Of a DNA stretch of 64,000 bases, positions 10,988-19,903 are shown one piece after another. A program made the translations under genes and the position numbers. Under the pieces are notes generated by a model. That model saw only the letters and a program-made list of their open reading frames with translations. It was not told the DNA's origin and ran no database searches. Source of the stretch: Enterobacter genomosp. O. Its GTDB lineage: Bacteria; Pseudomonadota; Gammaproteobacteria; Enterobacterales; Enterobacteriaceae. The stretch covers positions 186,001 to 250,000 of the forward strand of contig NZ_LECZ01000022.1 in NCBI RefSeq assembly GCF_001022965.1, read 5' to 3'. Positions within the stretch are counted from its first letter, which is position 1. Each line of letters opens with the position of its first letter.

Positions 10988-12655
10988 TCAAAATGTTTCC
11001 CAGTTTTCATCTTGTCCGGTCGTCGCGGTACGCGTACGGTTGGCAGCCGATTCAGCGGCTGGCGCGCGATACGTCGCCTGCGGGGTGACCGTGTTTCCAG
11101 CAAGTGAAGCGAGACGAAACGCCGAGACGGCCATCTTCAGACGGCTCGCCTGGTCTTCCAGGGCAGCGGCCGCCGCGGCGGACTCCTGCACCAGAGCGGC
11201 GTTTTGCTGTGTCACGCGATCCATTTCCGATACCGCCAGGGCAACCTGGTCGATACCACGACTCTGCTCATCTGACGCAGAGGCGATTTCACCCATGATG
11301 TCCGTCACGCGGGTAACGGCATTCACGATGTCATTCATGGTCTCCCCGGCGCTTTCCACCAGCACGGAGCCGGTATCCACGCGGGAGACGGAATCTTCAA
11401 TCAGCGACTTGATCTCTTTTGCCGCGTTGGCGCTGCGGCTGGCCAGGTTACGTACCTCACCGGCCACCACGGCAAACCCGCGACCCTGTTCGCCCGCGCG
11501 CGCCGCTTCCACGGCGGCGTTCAGCGCCAGGATGTTGGTCTGGAAAGCAATGCCGTCGATCACGCTGATGATGTCGGCAATTTTCTTCGAGCTGTCGGCG
11601 ATTTCGTGCATGGTTTTGACCACGCCATCCACCACGCGACCGCCGCGCTGCGCCGTCTCGGAGGCGCTTTCCGCCAGCTGAGACGCCTGGCGGGCGTTAT
11701 CGGCGTTCTGCTTCACGGTTGCGGTGAGCTGCTCCATGCTGGCGGCCGTCTCTTCCAGAGCGGACGCCTGCTGTTCGGTGCGGGAAGAGAGGTCGTTATT
11801 CCCCATCGCGATTTCGCTGGTGCCGGTATAGATCGCCTCTCACCCGTTACGCACGTTGGCGACGGTCTCAATAAGCGAACGCTGCATATGGTCAACGCTG
11901 TTTGCCAGCTCGGTGATCTCATTGCGCCCGGAAACGGTCAGCGTTTTGGTCAGGTCACCGCCGGCAATTTCACGAATGTGGGCAATCACGCGGCCGAGAG
12001 GGTTCAGCAGGATATGGCGAATGCCGTACCATACCGCAACCAGCACGATGACCAGCGCCAGCGCCAGCACCGCCATCTGCCATTTCGCAAAGCGGTAGTC
12101 ATTCTGGCTTTCCGTAAAGGCCGAGTGGTACAGGTCACCGCTGGCCTTCGCGTATTCCCCCAGCGCCGCGCCGAGGGCGTTTTGCATCCCTTGCGTCGGC
12201 TGCGCGAAATAGGCTTCCATGTTGCCGCTCTCCAGGAACTGAATCAGCTCCGTCAGACCGGCATGGTAGGCGCTGTATTTTTCATCAATATTCTGGCTCA
12301 CCTGCTCCATGGCAGGCTGCGGCGTAATCTTTTTGAAGGCGTCGTAGTGTTTAGCGGCGTCAGCGAGGGTGGCGCGGGCATTTTTCAACAGATCGGTTTT
12401 CGCGCTGCTCTGCTGATTGTTGGGGTCCATCATCATGCGCGCGGACGAGCGGCTCAGGTTGATACGCGTTTGCAGCATCAGATCCCACGTTGACGTGAGT
12501 TCACTCTGCTGCAGGCGGAGATCGTTCGAGGCCGCGAAGCTGTCCTGGTTCTGTTTTAATGACGAGAAAAAAAGCCCGCCGGAGATGAGCTGAAGAAGTG
12601 CGAAAATGACCAGCACCATCATGAGCATTGTGACAACGCGGATACGGTTCAACAT
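10988..12655 (-). pseudogene. tar: Aspartate chemoreceptor Tar, interrupted by an in-frame TGA
   Basis: A full-length tar (555 codons plus stop, E. coli 553) with a single TGA at 11840-11842, codon 272. Both sides are in the same frame, so this is a nonsense change and not a frameshift. E. coli has Ser at this place (REGSDAIY versus RNG-stop-EAIY), so one base change (TCA to TGA) explains it. The part before the stop has both membrane segments, aspartate-binding arginines (QTRINLSRSSARM) and HAMP. The part after has the whole kinase-control domain and ends in NWETF. No other damage is visible, so the change is recent, a sequencing error, or read through. AAGGTG precedes the ATG at 12655, and a sigma28 promoter lies upstream. 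Confidence 0.9.
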
Positions 12656-12686
12656 ACAACACCTTCTCATAGATTTATTAACGGTG

Positions 12687-12713
12687 TTATCGGCACTGCC
12701 CACAGGAACTTTA
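12687..12713 (-). promoter_or_regulatory. Sigma28 (FliA) promoter of tar
   Basis: On the minus strand, TAAAGTTC, 11 bp, then GCCGATAA. This is one mismatch from the sigma28 consensus TAAAGTTT-N11-GCCGATAA with exact spacing. It sits between the end of the pilus operon and tar, so the tar-tap-cheRBYZ operon keeps its own flagellar promoter despite the insertion. Confidence 0.85.
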
Positions 12714-12739
12714 CATTTGAGAAAGGGAAAAGCGCGGGG

Positions 12740-13705
12740 TTAAAACGCCACGTCGACAATCAGCGTGTCGGTGTAGGTACCGGCGGGGGGCGTGGCCTGA
12801 CTGGTCAGGACTTTCGCGGTGTAGTTGTAGGTGCGCAGTAAACCATCGGTGCTGACCTGCGACGACGTCGCGCTGGCCCAGCGCTCGGTGCCGCTGCCGC
12901 CCCAGCGGTTAGTCGTGGCTTCTTTATAGATGTCGTAGCTCATATAGTTGCTGCCGCTCACCATCCGCCGCACGTTGTTCAGCGCGTTAGCACCATTATT
13001 AATGCCGATGGTATAGGTACTGCCTTTGGTACAGGTGACGGCAATCGCCTGCGAGACGGTCGGGAAACTTTGCACCAGCGGCGCGCTGTTAAAGTTGACG
13101 TCCGGGGTGGTCATCGCGCTGCAGTCGTTGGTGACGGTCATATCCAACGTGATGCTGGTCCCTTTCGTTCCGGTTTGCAGACCCGACAAACACGCGTTGA
13201 GCACGCCCACCGAGCAGACGCTATAGGTGATATCGAAGTTAAGCGTCACCTGGTAAGGGCCAGCGGACACATTTTGCCCCGGCACCGTCCGGAAATAGAG
13301 CGGGATATTGTATTGTTTGCCGCCAATGAGGTTTAACAAGGTACTGCTGTCCCAGGTATAGGTTTTACTGGTTTGCACTTCGCTGTTGTTAGCGCAGCCC
13401 GACTGGCCGCACAGACGGGTTGGGATCACGTCCGTGATGGTCGCGTTGTCGGTACGCTTCATGGTCGCCCGACCATTCGCCGAAACGGTTGCTGAAAGAA
13501 AATTCAGCGTGATGGTGTCCCCGGTCAGCAAGTTCAACAGCGCATCGCAGGCCACGACCAGCGTACCGGTGGTTGCCACTTCGCCAGACCCACTCAGCGC
13601 GAATGAGGTCACACTACCAAATGCGGCATTGACCGTACTGACCCGACAGTCAGCCCAACTGCCGCTGGTCACCAGCAGCAGAAGCACGAATAGCAGGCGC
13701 CTCAT
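12740..13705 (-). CDS. Csu-type pilus tip adhesin (two spore coat U domains)
   Basis: A 321-residue secreted protein with a signal peptide (MRRLLFVLLLLVTSGSWA) and two tandem SCPU (spore coat protein U) domains, about residues 20-165 and 170-321. The second ends in GTYTDTLIVDVAF, the typical donor-strand-compatible C-terminal motif. This two-domain form at the end of a Csu operon corresponds to CsuE, the tip adhesin of archaic chaperone-usher pili in Acinetobacter. Its ATG overlaps the usher stop by 4 bp (ATGA). A longer frame to 13720 has no support. Binding target unknown; CsuE tips bind hydrophobic surfaces. Confidence 0.8.
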   Translation of the reverse strand: MRRLLFVLLLLVTSGSWADCRVSTVNAAFGSVTSFALSGSGEVATTGTLVVACDALLNLLTGDTITLNFLSATVSANGRATMKRTDNATITDVIPTRLCGQSGCANNSEVQTSKTYTWDSSTLLNLIGGKQYNIPLYFRTVPGQNVSAGPYQVTLNFDITYSVCSVGVLNACLSGLQTGTKGTSITLDMTVTNDCSAMTTPDVNFNSAPLVQSFPTVSQAIAVTCTKGSTYTIGINNGANALNNVRRMVSGSNYMSYDIYKEATTNRWGGSGTERWASATSSQVSTDGLLRTYNYTAKVLTSQATPPAGTYTDTLIVDVAF

Positions 13706-16086
13706 GGTCTCCCCCGACAAACCAGCGGACCGTAGGTTTCCAGCTTGTGCTCCGGGTTTGCCCCCACGGTCAGGGTGGTCGTGCAGCGTTTCCCGTCAGG
13801 CGTTATTACCTCAAGCGGGTTCACATCGCTGAGATTTTCCAGCCAGGCGATGCCGTCATACCCCACCACCGCATTGCTGCGCGAGGCCCTGCGCACCTGG
13901 CTTCCCACCGGAATCGCCTGCCCGCGCGCATCGTGCAGGATGACGCTGGCGACCCGCTCCTGCTCCATCGGGAAATCAACCAGGTAACCGCTGTGGCGGC
14001 GGATGGCAATTCGCCGTTCGGTCTCTTTCAGCTGGGTATCCGCCGGCAGATTCAGGGTATCAATCCGGTAGCTTGCCGGGTAATAGGCCGACACCCCGCT
14101 GACCAGCAGGTAACCGTTGCGGTTTGTTTTCCCGACGGGCTGGTTCTCATAGCTGACGGGCACATCCGGATGGCCGTCGGTACTGATGACCACAAACGCA
14201 TCGTTGATCTTGTTCGCGGCAAACAGCTCGCCGTCCATCAGCACAACGGAACCCATCGCCTCGCCCCACCAGGTCATCATGTCCCTTTCGCCATAGGCGC
14301 CGCCCTGCAGCTCAACGTTGTTGTTGCGCCAGCCCAGCGTGCCCTGCTGGTAGTCACTGGCTCTCGACTGGTTGGCCCACGCCATGTTCCAGCTAAACCC
14401 ACCGTCTGAGGGCATGGAGTGGTTGTAGTTGATCCGCTGGGTACTGCCTGCGTCAGGGGTGTTTTCAACGGTGAAGGCAGCGCTGTCGCGCGCGCCCAGC
14501 GGGACCTGCAGCGACAGCGCGACCGTCCAGTCACCCCGCTGCTGGTCCCGGCTGCCGGCCAGGTAAATACTGCTCGCGCCCCACAGGCTGCGGCTCCAGG
14601 AGAGGTTCAGCAGCTCCGTTTTTTGACTGTCAAAGCTCTCAACGCCAATCCAGGCCGCGCCAATGTTGCCGTACTGTCCCAGATTGAAGGTCAGAGAATA
14701 CTGGTCCGTATTGCGGCTAAAGCTGGCGATGGGTTTGTCGTTTTCGTCATAGACCGTCGGCTGGTCGTAGAGAGCGAGGTTGCCAAAACCGCGGCCGCGG
14801 CGCGTGTGCTGGGTCGCGACGCTAAACTCGCTGGTGCTGTACTGGTAACCCCAGCTGATTTGCCCGCCCGTATCCCCGCTCATGCGGCTTTGCGAGTAGG
14901 CGGTATTTACCACGCCAAGCTGCCCGAGTTTTATTACCGTCCCTGCGCCACCCAGCGCCAGCTCCTGCGCCCCTTCCGCATGGCCTTCCAGCGTCAGCCA
15001 GTCCGTCACCCCGTAGCGATACGAGCCGCTGCCCGCCGCGGAACCGTAGTCGAAATTCTTAATGCCGTAATTGCGCCGCAGGCTACCCAGGGTCACAGCG
15101 CCGTCGCTCAGCCCTTGTTTAAGCAAATCACTGGTGACGTAAAACGGCAGCGTGGTGCTCACCTGGCGCCCCAGCGCATCGGTGGTCACCAGCACCGCAT
15201 TCCCGGCGCCGTTAATATAGGGCAGATTCGTAAGGGTAAATGGCCCCGGCTGAAGCTGGGTTGAGCCGGAGCGATAGCCGTTGATAAAGAGATCGACCGA
15301 GGTGGGTACCGCAGCTTCTCCCGAGAACTCGGGCAGCGGCCATGTCACCAGGTCAGGACGCAGGGAGAAATCCCGCCCAACGCTTACCCCGCCCATCCGC
15401 ACGCTGGAGCTCCAGCTCAGGGCATCGCTGATCACGTCCCCGACGCTCCAGCTCATCGCGTCCTCTTCATTCGTGAACAGCAGGGTCGTGTCGTAGCGGA
15501 CATATCCCTCCTGCTGGCCGTGGTTGCCTGTGAAATTTTCCCGGGCATAGCCCGTAGAGGAAAACGAGCCGTTCTCATTGAAGTAGCGGAATTCATGCCA
15601 GAGCGAGGCCTGACCGCCGATATGCTCCGTGTGGTTGGTGTAGAAATCGTAATTCAGCAGCGCCCCGCGTCCGAAGTGCGGTTTGGTCTGCGCCGTTTGG
15701 GCGCTGAAGGGAGTCGCGCGGGCGGTGACCCAGTCGCGGGGAACGGTCAGCAGCAGGCGCTGCGCGGCGCTGTCGTACTCCACCCGCACCCGGGCAAGCG
15801 AGGAGAGATTGACCTCTCCGGTTGGCACATGCTCCGGGGGCAGCCCCGCGCGCAGTAAATCGGCGCTGGAGATAAAGAAAGCGCCTTTACGCTGCGTCAC
15901 CGGCACGACCAGGCCGGTATCGTAGTGGTTCAGCACGAGCGCAAGCTGGAACACCGCCTCGTCGTTTATCGCCTGCGCCTGGGGAGGCGGCGGTAAACTG
16001 TCGTCGCCGGGCTCAGCCCAGGCCGCGGAACTGACGCAAAGCAGGATCATCATCGCCGGCTTCAGTTGACGGGCGTCGACTGCCAT
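13702..16086 (-). CDS. Outer-membrane usher of a Csu-like pilus
   Basis: A 794-residue usher, the pore and assembly platform of a chaperone-usher pilus. After a signal peptide (LLCVSSAAWA, residues 15-24) come the N-terminal chaperone-binding domain, the 24-strand barrel with its plug domain (segment SVDLFINGYRSGSTQLQPGP) and C-terminal domains with a cysteine pair (GKRCTTT ... GPLVCRG). It is at the usual length for CsuD-type archaic ushers. The ATG at 16086 has AGGGA 7 nt upstream and overlaps the chaperone gene by 25 bp. Placement between chaperone and tip adhesin is the standard Csu order. Confidence 0.85.
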   Translation of the reverse strand: MAVDARQLKPAMMILLCVSSAAWAEPGDDSLPPPPQAQAINDEAVFQLALVLNHYDTGLVVPVTQRKGAFFISSADLLRAGLPPEHVPTGEVNLSSLARVRVEYDSAAQRLLLTVPRDWVTARATPFSAQTAQTKPHFGRGALLNYDFYTNHTEHIGGQASLWHEFRYFNENGSFSSTGYARENFTGNHGQQEGYVRYDTTLLFTNEEDAMSWSVGDVISDALSWSSSVRMGGVSVGRDFSLRPDLVTWPLPEFSGEAAVPTSVDLFINGYRSGSTQLQPGPFTLTNLPYINGAGNAVLVTTDALGRQVSTTLPFYVTSDLLKQGLSDGAVTLGSLRRNYGIKNFDYGSAAGSGSYRYGVTDWLTLEGHAEGAQELALGGAGTVIKLGQLGVVNTAYSQSRMSGDTGGQISWGYQYSTSEFSVATQHTRRGRGFGNLALYDQPTVYDENDKPIASFSRNTDQYSLTFNLGQYGNIGAAWIGVESFDSQKTELLNLSWSRSLWGASSIYLAGSRDQQRGDWTVALSLQVPLGARDSAAFTVENTPDAGSTQRINYNHSMPSDGGFSWNMAWANQSRASDYQQGTLGWRNNNVELQGGAYGERDMMTWWGEAMGSVVLMDGELFAANKINDAFVVISTDGHPDVPVSYENQPVGKTNRNGYLLVSGVSAYYPASYRIDTLNLPADTQLKETERRIAIRRHSGYLVDFPMEQERVASVILHDARGQAIPVGSQVRRASRSNAVVGYDGIAWLENLSDVNPLEVITPDGKRCTTTLTVGANPEHKLETYGPLVCRGRP

Positions 16087-16817
16087 TGTGCGTCCCTGGC
16101 ATTAATCTGCGCGCTCATCCGCTCTGGTTGACGAACGCCAGCGGGTATTGGCCAGCTGCGGGTGCTGCCCGGGAGAACGTAACCCAGCAATCCCTCCGCG
16201 ACCGTGCGTTTCTGCCCGCCCTGCTCCAGCGCCACCTGGCTCAGCCTGACGTGGACATCTCCCCGGTTTCGGACCTCCAGCGCGGGTTGTCCACCCGCCT
16301 GCGTCACCCGCCAGCTCAGGTTTTGGGTCTCCGCCAGCGCGTGATGCGCGCCCTCTTTTATTGTTGGGATCCCCTGTCCATAAACGAACAGAGGAATGGA
16401 GTAACGCATCTGTAATTTGAGGCCGATGGTGGGTTCGGCTTTGGCATCCGGCTGGGGGATTTCATCCACAATAATGCGGTAGGCTTGTTCAACGCCTGCG
16501 GGAACCGAAACCTGTTTAATAAGACGAATAAGCTGCTTACTGCCTGTGCCAATCGTGACGATGGGCGGGCTGGCCACCACGTCCTGCTGCGCGGTATAAC
16601 GCTCGTGCCCGTCCTCCTGCTTCCAGCGCACAATGCGCACCTGCATCGTCGCCGCGCTGTTTCCCTGGTTCTGGATCCACAGTTCCGTGGCTTTGGCGTC
16701 AGCAGAAAGCCACGGATCGATAGGCCATAGCAGAATGGTGGCTGCCGCCTGTGCCTGGCCGGCTGCCGCCATTCCTAACGCGCCCGCCAGACATAGAGGT
16801 CTGAAAAACGGCTTCAT
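16062..16817 (-). CDS. Periplasmic pilus chaperone (CsuC-like)
   Basis: A 251-residue PapD-fold chaperone with a signal peptide (PLCLAGALGMAAAGQAQA). It holds pilus subunits in the periplasm by donor-strand complementation and hands them to the usher. The first Ig-like domain has the substrate-anchoring stretch TGSKQLIRLIKQ and the YRIIVDEIP motif. GGGAG is 7 nt before the ATG at 16817; a GTG at 16823 is too close to that site. It starts about 16 bp after the upstream SCPU gene. Assignment to the archaic class comes from the SCPU partners. Confidence 0.82.
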   Translation of the reverse strand: MKPFFRPLCLAGALGMAAAGQAQAAATILLWPIDPWLSADAKATELWIQNQGNSAATMQVRIVRWKQEDGHERYTAQQDVVASPPIVTIGTGSKQLIRLIKQVSVPAGVEQAYRIIVDEIPQPDAKAEPTIGLKLQMRYSIPLFVYGQGIPTIKEGAHHALAETQNLSWRVTQAGGQPALEVRNRGDVHVRLSQVALEQGGQKRTVAEGLLGYVLPGSTRSWPIPAGVRQPERMSAQINARDAQWQSTPVN

Positions 16818-16833
16818 CGGCACTCTCCCTTTA

Positions 16834-17382
16834 TTACCATGACAAGGTCACGGTGAGCTGATCGGAATACGTTCCTGCCGGGCTAAACCCGGTCAGTAGC
16901 GCCACGCCAAAAAGCGGCAGCGCGATGTTATTGCTGTTGGTATAGGTCACCGGTATTGCCTGGTTGACGCCAATTTCGCTGTTCGCGGCCAGCGAGCTGC
17001 TGCTGTAGAGCCGGTAACCCACCAGGTCGGCACCGTCCGTGCGTTTCATGCGGCGAACGGATGCATAATTTTGACCGCCGTTAATGCTCATGCTAAGCGC
17101 CACGCCTGGCGTACAGGCGATGGATAAGGCCCCGTTTGGCACAAAGCTGGTGCTTACCGGTGCGGTTTCGACGCCGTTATGGCTGCCAAAATCCAGCGTA
17201 CCGAGCATCCCCCCGCTGCCGGTGGCCACCGCGCATCCCGGTACAATGGTCGCGCTCACCTTGAAGGACTGTGACGTCACCGCGCCGGCCAAGGGCGTCA
17301 TCAGCAATCCGACCACCAGCGCGAAAAAAGGCTGCACGTGTCCCTCTGCGCTTTTGCGCAGACTCGTTATAAATGCCTTCAT
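16834..17382 (-). CDS. Minor pilin, spore coat U domain (CsuA/B-like)
   Basis: A 182-residue exported protein with one SCPU domain. The signal peptide is preceded by a charged start (MKAFITSLRKS) and has its hydrophobic core at PFFALVVGLLMTPLAGA. The domain shows GTLDFGSH, the cysteine pair PGCAV/IACTPG, VRRMKRT and the end GTYSDQLTVTLSW. It starts 12 bp after the first pilin gene of the operon. It is likely a minor subunit or adaptor in the rod; the exact position cannot be read from sequence. Confidence 0.75.
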   Translation of the reverse strand: MKAFITSLRKSAEGHVQPFFALVVGLLMTPLAGAVTSQSFKVSATIVPGCAVATGSGGMLGTLDFGSHNGVETAPVSTSFVPNGALSIACTPGVALSMSINGGQNYASVRRMKRTDGADLVGYRLYSSSSLAANSEIGVNQAIPVTYTNSNNIALPLFGVALLTGFSPAGTYSDQLTVTLSW

Positions 17383-17394
17383 GGCGCTGCCGGA

Positions 17395-17967
17395 CTAATA
17401 GGTTACGCTGACGTTTATCGTGTCGGTGTAGGTTCCCGGTACGACCGCTACGCTGTTACCGCCGCCGGTAATACGTCCGTAGAGCGTGTAACTATCGACG
17501 CCTCCCGCCGTAGACGCGACAGGCAACGCGGCGTTGTTGGCAACAACGTTGTTAAACCCGCTGTCGCTGTAAAGGCTGTATGCCACGCCCTGTGCCGCGT
17601 TGGCGGTGTTGATCAGATAACGTGCAGGCGTTCCCGGCGTGCCGACAACGGTACCAGGTGCCGTGGAGTTGGTGTTGCCAGTGATCGCCACCGTATAGCT
17701 GGCGGTCGTACATTGAATGGTGAAGGTGTTTCCGCCGCTGGCACCGGTTAACTGCGTGGTCAGTGTGGAAAACGTGGCGGGATGGGTGCCGAAATTAAGC
17801 GTCCCGAAGTTAATGCCGTTTTGCGTGGGCGATCCGTTTATCAGACAACCGTTGGTCAGCGTCAGCGTCGCGCCGATAGTGCCGCTGCTGGTGACGGCCA
17901 GCGCCTGCGGGGCTGTTGTCGCCGTCAGTAAAGTGCCTGTGCAGATCACAAGAAGTATTCTTTTCAT
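17395..17967 (-). CDS. Major pilin of a Csu-like pilus (spore coat U domain)
   Basis: A 190-residue secreted SCPU-domain protein and the first gene of the five-gene pilus operon, where CsuA/B-type major subunits sit. Signal peptide ILLVICTGTLLTATTAPQALA; cysteines in NGCLING and IQCTTA; C-terminal GTYTDTINVSVTY. It is rich in Thr, Gly, Asn and Val, as for self-polymerising rod subunits. GGAGGG lies 7 nt before the ATG at 17967; the frame extends upstream to 18006 but without a ribosome site. The promoter must lie in the 430 bp shared with the divergent symporter gene. Confidence 0.78.
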   Translation of the reverse strand: MKRILLVICTGTLLTATTAPQALAVTSSGTIGATLTLTNGCLINGSPTQNGINFGTLNFGTHPATFSTLTTQLTGASGGNTFTIQCTTASYTVAITGNTNSTAPGTVVGTPGTPARYLINTANAAQGVAYSLYSDSGFNNVVANNAALPVASTAGGVDSYTLYGRITGGGNSVAVVPGTYTDTINVSVTY

Positions 17968-18397
17968 TTTGCCACCCTCCAGAAGACGTCGCCGTTCCCT
18001 TGCCACATTTTATTTCGGCCGTTCAAGATGTTAGCCCCGCTTAACGTTCCTCTGAGGGGGTTATTGAGAATTTAGTTTACGGATATCGCTTCGACCACCT
18101 GCCCCATAACGTATAAGGCATATGTCTTATTGACTCAAATTTTCTATAAATAACAGATGGTTAAATTTATTCAGTCAGGAATTTTATTGTATCCGAAGAG
18201 AATATATCCATTGAAGTGTGATCGCGATCACAATATATCGTCGACGCATAAACAACAAAATTAATAAAAATTAAAAAGGAGTTGTAACCCCCTACACTTT
18301 GCGTCAATTTATGTGCCGAATAATTTCCCGCATCGTAATAAAAAATTTATATGTATCGATGCGAGTGGCAACCGAAGCGCATAGAGGGTCTTTTTTC
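17968..18397. other. Divergent control region, pilus operon / symporter
   Basis: About 430 bp without a gene. The middle is AT-rich, in contrast to both flanking genes. It holds a perfect CRP palindrome (18217-18232) and, before the symporter, AT-rich sequence that could supply a -10. I see no clear sigma28 or other named operator. Confidence 0.6.
18217..18232. promoter_or_regulatory. CRP-cAMP binding site (perfect palindrome)
   Basis: TGTGATCGCGATCACA matches both half-sites of the CRP consensus TGTGA-N6-TCACA exactly. It is 173 bp before the symporter start and about 243 bp before the pilus operon start. Activation of the symporter fits a C4-dicarboxylate/amino-acid carrier under catabolite control; an effect on the pilus is possible. 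Confidence 0.75.
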
Positions 18398-19669
18398 GTG
18401 GCAAGTGCAAACAAACTCACACTCTTCATCGTGATATTCATGCTGGCGGGTATTCTTTCAGGGGCAGCAATTCATGAGTATGCATCTGCGGATGCCATCA
18501 AAGCCTGGTCGGATAATATTACCCTTCTGACCGATATTTTCCTTCGTCTGATCAAAATGGTCATTGCACCACTGGTCTTCAGCACGCTCACCGTCGGCAT
18601 CATGAAGCTGGGCGAAACCTCCACCATTGGCCGCGTGGGGGGCAAAGCGATGGTGTGGTTTATCAGCTCATCCGTGCTCTCGATTCTGGTGGGCCTGTTT
18701 ATCGTCACCCTGGAGCACCCGGGCAGCGGTCTGAACCTGACGATCCCAACCGAGGCGGTCGATACCGGCCTGGCCGTTGGGGGCATGACGCTGAAAGCGT
18801 TCCTGTCCCACACCATTCCAACCAGCATCGCAGGGGCGATGTCGAACAATGAGATCCTGCAGATTGTGGTGTTCTCGATGTTCTTTGGCATCGGCGGCGC
18901 GTCGCTGGGGCAGAAATTCAACGCGCCGCTGGTGGCCGCGCTGGATGTGGTTTCCCATATCATGCTGAAGGTAACGGGTTACGTAATGTACGTTGCGCCG
19001 CTGGCCATTTTCGCGGCGATTTCGTCCGTGATTGCCACTCAGGGTCTCGGCATTCTGCTGAACTATGCCTCCTTTATTGGCGGCTACTACGTTGCCATTG
19101 TTCTCACCTGCATGGTGCTGCTGGCCGTGGGTTACATGGTGTTGAAAAAAGAGGTGTTTCGCCTGGTCAGCATGCTGAAAGACCCGGTGCTGGTGGCGTT
19201 TACCACCAGCAGTTCAGAAGCGGCCTATCCAAAAACGCTGGAGCAGCTGGAGCGCTTTGGCTGTTCGCGCAACATCGCCTCTTTCGTTCTGCCGATTGGC
19301 TACTCCTTCAACCTGGTGGGGTCGATGGTGTACTGCTCTTTCGCCTCGATGTTTATCGCCCAGGCGTACAATATTCACCTGAGCTTCTCTGAGGTGACGG
19401 TTCTGATGCTGACCCTGATGCTGGCTTCAAAAGGGATTGCGGGCGTGCCGCGCTCCTCGCTGGTGGTGCTGGCCGCGACGATCCCGAGCTTTAACATTCC
19501 GGTGGCCGGCATTCTGCTGCTGATGGGGATCGACCACTTCCTGGATATGGGCCGCTCTGCAATTAACGTGCTAGGTAACGGGATTGCAACCGCGATGCTG
19601 TCGCAGAATGAAGGCGCGCGGGAAGCGGAAGCTGAAGCTGAAGCTGAGCTGGTGAAGCAGGAAGCGTAA
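18398..19669 (+). CDS. Dicarboxylate/amino-acid:cation symporter (DAACS family)
   Basis: A 423-residue inner-membrane transporter of the glutamate/aspartate and C4-dicarboxylate carrier family (DctA/GltP/GltT). It has about eight helices, the serine-rich re-entrant loop AFTTSSSEAAYPKTLEQLE, the helix NLVGSMVYCSFASMFIAQA and MGIDHFLDMGRSAINVLGNG, which carries Asp and Asn positions used for substrate and cation binding. I chose the GTG at 18398 because AGAGGG lies 9 nt upstream and the product then starts like family members (ASANKLTLFIVIFML). The frame is open to 18299. The C-terminus ends in a Glu/Ala-rich repeat (EAEAEAEAEL). Substrate unknown: dicarboxylate, aspartate or glutamate. A CRP site lies upstream. 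Confidence 0.85.
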   Translation: MASANKLTLFIVIFMLAGILSGAAIHEYASADAIKAWSDNITLLTDIFLRLIKMVIAPLVFSTLTVGIMKLGETSTIGRVGGKAMVWFISSSVLSILVGLFIVTLEHPGSGLNLTIPTEAVDTGLAVGGMTLKAFLSHTIPTSIAGAMSNNEILQIVVFSMFFGIGGASLGQKFNAPLVAALDVVSHIMLKVTGYVMYVAPLAIFAAISSVIATQGLGILLNYASFIGGYYVAIVLTCMVLLAVGYMVLKKEVFRLVSMLKDPVLVAFTTSSSEAAYPKTLEQLERFGCSRNIASFVLPIGYSFNLVGSMVYCSFASMFIAQAYNIHLSFSEVTVLMLTLMLASKGIAGVPRSSLVVLAATIPSFNIPVAGILLLMGIDHFLDMGRSAINVLGNGIATAMLSQNEGAREAEAEAEAELVKQEA

Positions 19670-19677
19670 GTAAAAAA

Positions 19678-19756
19678 GCCGGGTGGCGGCTTCGCCTTAC
19701 CCGGCCTACAAATGGCCCGAACACGTAGGCCGGGTAAGCGTCAGCGCCACCCGGCT
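19678..19756. repeat. Pair of inverted REP elements (BIME)
   Basis: Two GC-rich palindromic units facing each other: GCCGGGTGGCGGCTTCGCC... at 19678-19710 and its inverted relative ...GCGTCAGCGCCACCCGGC at 19725-19756. This is the standard REP pair of enterobacterial intergenic regions and may also work as a transcription stop for the symporter gene. Confidence 0.8.
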
Positions 19757-19763
19757 TTGTTTT

Positions 19764-19901
19764 ATGGCAACGATCCCGAGCTTTAACATTCCGGTGGTCA
19801 GTATTCTGCTTCTGATGGGGATCGACCACTTCATAGATATGGGCCGCTCTGTGATTAACGTGCTGGTTAAGCGTTATGATGTAAAAAAGGGTGAGGCCTG
19901 A
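19764..19901 (+). pseudogene. Duplicated 3' fragment of the DAACS symporter gene
   Basis: A 45-codon fragment that repeats the end of the preceding symporter gene: ATIPSFNIPV, then ILLLMGIDHF, then DMGRS and INVL. It matches the parent at 19476-19572 with scattered differences, then diverges and stops at 19899-19901. It lacks the first nine tenths of the gene and is separated from the parent by the REP pair. It looks like the remnant of a second, related symporter gene or of a tandem duplication partly replaced by REP recombination. It has no visible ribosome site. Confidence 0.75.
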
Positions 19902-19903
19902 TG

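Noticed and set aside
11807..11839. Possible frameshift in tar
   Set aside because: The two parts differ by a multiple of three (12703 and 11806 frames coincide), so the break is a stop codon only.
12740..17967. Type 1 (Fim-like) fimbriae
   Set aside because: The subunits are spore coat U domain proteins and the order is pilin, pilin, chaperone, usher, tip adhesin, as in Csu archaic pili.
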